This document shows positions 32,750 through 35,273 of a stretch of DNA of 35,273 bases, one piece after another; within the stretch, counting starts at the first letter, position 1; every line of letters starts with the position of its first letter. The stretch covers positions 1-35,273 of the forward strand of contig CAMCRT010000018.1 in assembly GCA_945877355.1 (NCBI GenBank). The letters are read 5' to 3'. The translations under genes were made by a program, and so were the position numbers. This DNA comes from an uncultured Mitsuokella sp. GTDB lineage: Bacteria; Bacillota; Negativicutes; Selenomonadales; Selenomonadaceae. The notes under the pieces were generated by a model. It made no database searches. It was not told the origin of the DNA and saw only the letters and a list, made by a program, of their open reading frames with translations.

Positions 32750-33513
32750 AGAATCCCTTCCTTCCCTTTCCTATCGGTATCCCGCTCCATGCGAAGCGTA
32801 TGGAAAAACGCCTGGACCCTTGGATCCTTCAGTGCCTGAAATTCCTTTACGGGGGCAAAGGCGATGAGTTCCCCCTCGTAGATCATGGCGATGCGGTCGG
32901 CGATGCGGCAGGCGCTCGCCATGTCGTGGGTGACGACGATGCTCGTCACCTGGAGCTCCTTTTGCATCTCGATGATGAGCTCGTCGATTTTCTCCGTCGT
33001 CAGTGGATCGAGGCCGGAGCTGGGCTCATCGTAGAATATGGTCCGGGGCTCGAAGGCGATGGCCCGGGCAAGCCCCACCCGCTTTTTCATGCCGCCGGAG
33101 AGCTCGTTTGGCATGAGGTCCTCCACGCCCTCGAGGCCCACCTGGTGAAGCTTCTCCTTGACGATTTGCTGGATCTCTGCCTCGCTCTTTTTCGTGTGCT
33201 CCCGGAGGCCAAAGGCCACATTGTCCCCCACCGTCATGGAGTCAAAGAGGGCGGAGTACTGAAAGACCATGCCCATGGAGAGGCGCACCTGGTCGAGCTC
33301 CGCCTCGCTCATGGGGGCGATATCCTGCCCGTCGATCCAGATCTCCCCGGAGGTGGGACGGATAAGGCCCACCAGGAGCCGGAGAAGCGTGCTCTTGCCG
33401 GAGCCGGATCCGCCGATGATGGCGATGGTCTCCCCGTCCTCGATGGTGAGGCTGATGTCCTTCAGGGCGGCCTTTTCGCCGAAGTTCTTGTTCACATGCT
33501 TCAGTGCAATCAT
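32746..33513 (-). CDS. mlaF: Mla-type ABC transporter ATPase
   Basis: A 255-residue ABC ATPase that powers phospholipid movement with MlaE. Walker A is GGSGSGKST (about 35-43), the Q-loop lies in MGMVFQYSALFDSMTV, the signature is LSGGMKKRVGLARAI, Walker B is TIFYDEPSSGLDP and the switch His is in VVTHDM. The ALFDSMTV and GLDPLTTEKIDELI stretches are typical of MlaF. It lies 15 bases after mlaE and overlaps mlaD by 4 bases. Confidence 0.95.
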   Translation of the reverse strand: MIALKHVNKNFGEKAALKDISLTIEDGETIAIIGGSGSGKSTLLRLLVGLIRPTSGEIWIDGQDIAPMSEAELDQVRLSMGMVFQYSALFDSMTVGDNVAFGLREHTKKSEAEIQQIVKEKLHQVGLEGVEDLMPNELSGGMKKRVGLARAIAFEPRTIFYDEPSSGLDPLTTEKIDELIIEMQKELQVTSIVVTHDMASACRIADRIAMIYEGELIAFAPVKEFQALKDPRVQAFFHTLRMERDTDRKGKEGIL

Positions 33514-33528
33514 GGTTTCCTCCAGGCC

Positions 33529-34296
33529 TCAGTATAGGAAGAACGTCAAAATCGCGTTCAGCAGGAAGATCATCACGATGGAGGCCACCACCGTCTTCGT
33601 GGTGGCGCGGCCCACCCCCTCGGCCCCATCCGGGCAGTGGAGCCCGTAGTAGCAGCCAAGGACGGCGATGACATTGCCGAAGAAGATGCCCTTGAACACG
33701 CCGCCGGTGAAGTCAAAGAGCTCCACAAAGCGATGGATGGAGTCCAGGAAGGAGTAGCTGGTGATGCCGGAATAAAAGACGGCAATGACCCAGCCGCCAA
33801 AGACGCCGACGATGTCTCCAAAGACGGTGAGGAGGGGCACCACGATCATGCAGGCCAGCATGCGGGGCACGATGAGGTAGTTCACCGGGCTCACCGCCAT
33901 GACCCGGAGGGCATCGATCTGCTCCGTGACCTTCATGGTGGCGATCTCCGCCGTGATGGCAGATCCCACCCGGCCGGCGCAGACAACCCCCACGAGGACG
34001 GGGCCTAGCTCACGGCCGATGGCGATGGCGATGACGCCCCCCACGGTGCTCTGGGCACCGAAGCGGATGAGCACGTCCGCCGTCTGGAGTGTCATGACGA
34101 CGCCCGTAAAGAGGAGCGTCAGAGATACGATGGAGAGAGAGTCCACCCCCAGGTGAGCCATCTGCCCAAGGATGCTGCGAAAGCGGGGCCGCCGCCCCAC
34201 CTCCCGCATGGTCTGGGCGTAGAGCAACACAATGGTACCAAGCCCCGTGAGCTTCTCCAGGACAAACGCCCCTAAGCCTTCCAACAACCGAACCAC
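33529..34296 (-). CDS. mlaE: Mla-type ABC transporter permease
   Basis: A 255-residue inner-membrane permease with the MlaE family's hydrophobic segments and the conserved IGRELGPVLVGVVCAGRVGSA block, then EQIDALRVMAVSPVNYLIVPR. The start is drawn at a GTG (34296) preceded by AGGAGGG at about 9 bases, giving the usual family length. An ATG at 34344 in the same frame lacks a ribosome site and would leave a leader of only about 10 bases after the strong promoter. It is the first gene of mlaE-mlaF-mlaD-tolC-thioredoxin-like. Confidence 0.94.
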   Translation of the reverse strand: MVRLLEGLGAFVLEKLTGLGTIVLLYAQTMREVGRRPRFRSILGQMAHLGVDSLSIVSLTLLFTGVVMTLQTADVLIRFGAQSTVGGVIAIAIGRELGPVLVGVVCAGRVGSAITAEIATMKVTEQIDALRVMAVSPVNYLIVPRMLACMIVVPLLTVFGDIVGVFGGWVIAVFYSGITSYSFLDSIHRFVELFDFTGGVFKGIFFGNVIAVLGCYYGLHCPDGAEGVGRATTKTVVASIVMIFLLNAILTFFLY

Positions 34297-34361
34297 CGCG
34301 CACCACCCTCCTATCCCAAAGCCTCCAGCGCCTACGAAATCCATTTTATCATAATGAATAA

Positions 34362-34390
34362 ATTATACCCTTTCTCACTGGAGTTGTAAA
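34362..34390 (-). promoter_or_regulatory. promoter of the mla operon
   Basis: On the minus strand TTTACA (34390-34385), a 17-base spacer and a perfect TATAAT (34367-34362). Transcription would start near 34355, in front of either candidate mlaE start. Confidence 0.8.
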
Positions 34391-34411
34391 CCTTGCCCTA
34401 CAGGAAAAGAA

Positions 34412-34440
34412 TTGAAGAACGACAGAATTTCCGCTATAAT
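34412..34440 (+). promoter_or_regulatory. rnhA promoter
   Basis: TTGAAG (34412-34417), a 17-base spacer and a perfect TATAAT (34435-34440), 42 bases before the rnhA start. It is divergent from, and close to, the mla promoter. Confidence 0.75.
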
Positions 34441-34482
34441 CAAGCCAGATACCATTTGAATGCTATAAAGGAACGAGACTTC

Positions 34483-35175
34483 ATGACGAAAAAAGTATAC
34501 GCTGTTCGACGAGGACGATCCACGGGGATATTTACAACCTGGGCGGAGTGCAAGAAGCAGGTGGATGGCTTCCAGGGGGCGCGCTATAAAGGCTTTACGG
34601 ATCCCCAGGAGGCGCTGGCGTGGCTGGCGGGGGAGGATTCTCCCCGGGCTGGTGCATCCTCCAGCTCCTTTGCGCCCCGCAGAGCTCGGCCTGCAGCCCC
34701 TGCCACCTCCGCCCCTGCCGCCCCGCCGGAGGACAGCGACTATCTCATCTATACGGATGGCTCCTGCCTGAAAAATCCGGCAGGGCCCGGCGGCTGGGCC
34801 TGCGTCATCCATACCCGTGCCACGGGGGAGCGACGGGAGATCTCCGGCGGCACCCCCTCCACCACCAACAACCGCATGGAGATGCAGGCCGCCATCGCCG
34901 CCCTCTCCTACCCTGACGCTCCGTCGAAGATCACCCTGTGCACCGACAGCCAGTACCTGAAGAACGGCCTGACGAAGTGGATCTTCAGCTGGAAAAAGCG
35001 AGGCTGGAAGAAGGCGGACGGCACGGAAGTGCTCAATCAAGACCTCTGGCGGGAGCTGGACGCCCTCGTATCAAAGCACCAGGTGTCCTTCCACTGGGTC
35101 AAGGGCCACGTGGGCGTGCCAGAAAACGAGCGCTGCGATGAGCTAGCCAGAAGTGAAGCAATGCGCTACATGTAA
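34483..35175 (+). CDS. rnhA: ribonuclease HI with N-terminal hybrid-binding domain
   Basis: A 230-residue enzyme that cuts the RNA strand of RNA-DNA hybrids. Residues 1-48 (KKVYAVRRGRSTGIFTTWAE, then GFTDPQEALAWL) form the hybrid-binding domain found in eukaryote-type RNase H1. A Ser/Ala/Pro/Arg linker (about 50-85) follows. The catalytic domain has the four acidic residues in IYTDGSC (Asp 92), NNRMEMQA (Glu 133), CTDSQY (Asp 155) and RCDELA (Asp 219). The ATG at 34483 begins the hybrid-binding domain and has AAGGAA upstream; a longer open frame to 34393 would start before the promoter. Confidence 0.95.
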   Translation: MTKKVYAVRRGRSTGIFTTWAECKKQVDGFQGARYKGFTDPQEALAWLAGEDSPRAGASSSSFAPRRARPAAPATSAPAAPPEDSDYLIYTDGSCLKNPAGPGGWACVIHTRATGERREISGGTPSTTNNRMEMQAAIAALSYPDAPSKITLCTDSQYLKNGLTKWIFSWKKRGWKKADGTEVLNQDLWRELDALVSKHQVSFHWVKGHVGVPENERCDELARSEAMRYM

Positions 35176-35214
35176 TGCGGATTCATAGGAAGCCCGTCCA
35201 GAAGCCGGGTTACA

Positions 35215-35273
35215 TCCGTCTCGCAGACTCCCCCTGACCCTATCGGGCCATCCCCCTCGAGAGGGGGACGAGG
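35215..35273 (+). repeat. AGACTCCC palindromic repeat, cut by the window edge
   Basis: CTCGCAGACTCCCCCTG, a short GG/CC hairpin and CCCCCTCGAGAGGGGGACGAGG match the cores of the units at 2871 and 3022 in the same orientation. The window ends inside the element. Confidence 0.7.

Overview
The window looks like chromosomal DNA from a diderm firmicute of the class Negativicutes, probably near Selenomonas or Mitsuokella; the genus is an inference. Outer-membrane genes (a PagL-like lipid A deacylase, a TolC-type channel, an Mla lipid-transport operon) sit beside typically firmicute gene sets (RNase Y with YmdB, an Asp23/Gls24 domain, HxlR, RelB/YafQ). The DNA is GC-rich with strong third-position bias, so long antisense open frames are common. 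No rRNA, tRNA, CRISPR array or complete insertion sequence was seen.

Layout. 1-3300 is accessory or intergenic: a frameshifted small membrane-peptide gene with its terminator, an orphan Phd/YefM antitoxin with an autoregulatory-looking promoter, a PagL-like gene, then about 1.5 kb without a convincing gene. That stretch holds three copies of a promoter-like box with strong hairpins and a degenerate array of AGACTCCC repeats. 3328-11644 is a complete arginine pathway on the minus strand in two transcription units, argCJBD and argFGH. Each has a recognisable promoter, and a nested palindrome of about 174 bp lies between them. A full-length ArgJ and an arginine-sensitive type of ArgB point to the cyclic acetyl pathway with feedback inhibition.

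11830-18503 is a minus-strand operon running rny, unknown gene, ymdB, PHP phosphoesterase, P-loop/Asp23 fusion, ftsH. It starts at a near-consensus promoter and ends at a strong terminator, and it combines RNA decay, nucleotide turnover and membrane protein quality control. 18645-21192 holds a YggC/FrcK-like kinase with an unusual C-terminal tail, a CBS-domain protein and a membrane-anchored serine hydrolase. 21409-23565 (plus) encodes an M48 metalloprotease and an AI-2E-family membrane protein.

23624-27330 is an accessory block: HxlR and a divergent small gene sharing a perfect 23-bp palindrome, a RelB/YafQ pair whose toxin carries an in-frame TGA, a metallophosphoesterase and an AAA/DUF4143 ATPase. 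27404-29031 holds a secreted protein and metA (predicted acetyl type). 29141-34344 is the envelope operon mlaE-mlaF-mlaD-tolC-thioredoxin-like. Its MlaD carries a C-terminal beta-barrel-like domain ending in Phe, consistent with a trans-envelope lipid bridge that needs no MlaA or MlaC. rnhA is divergent from this operon, and the window ends in another AGACTCCC repeat.
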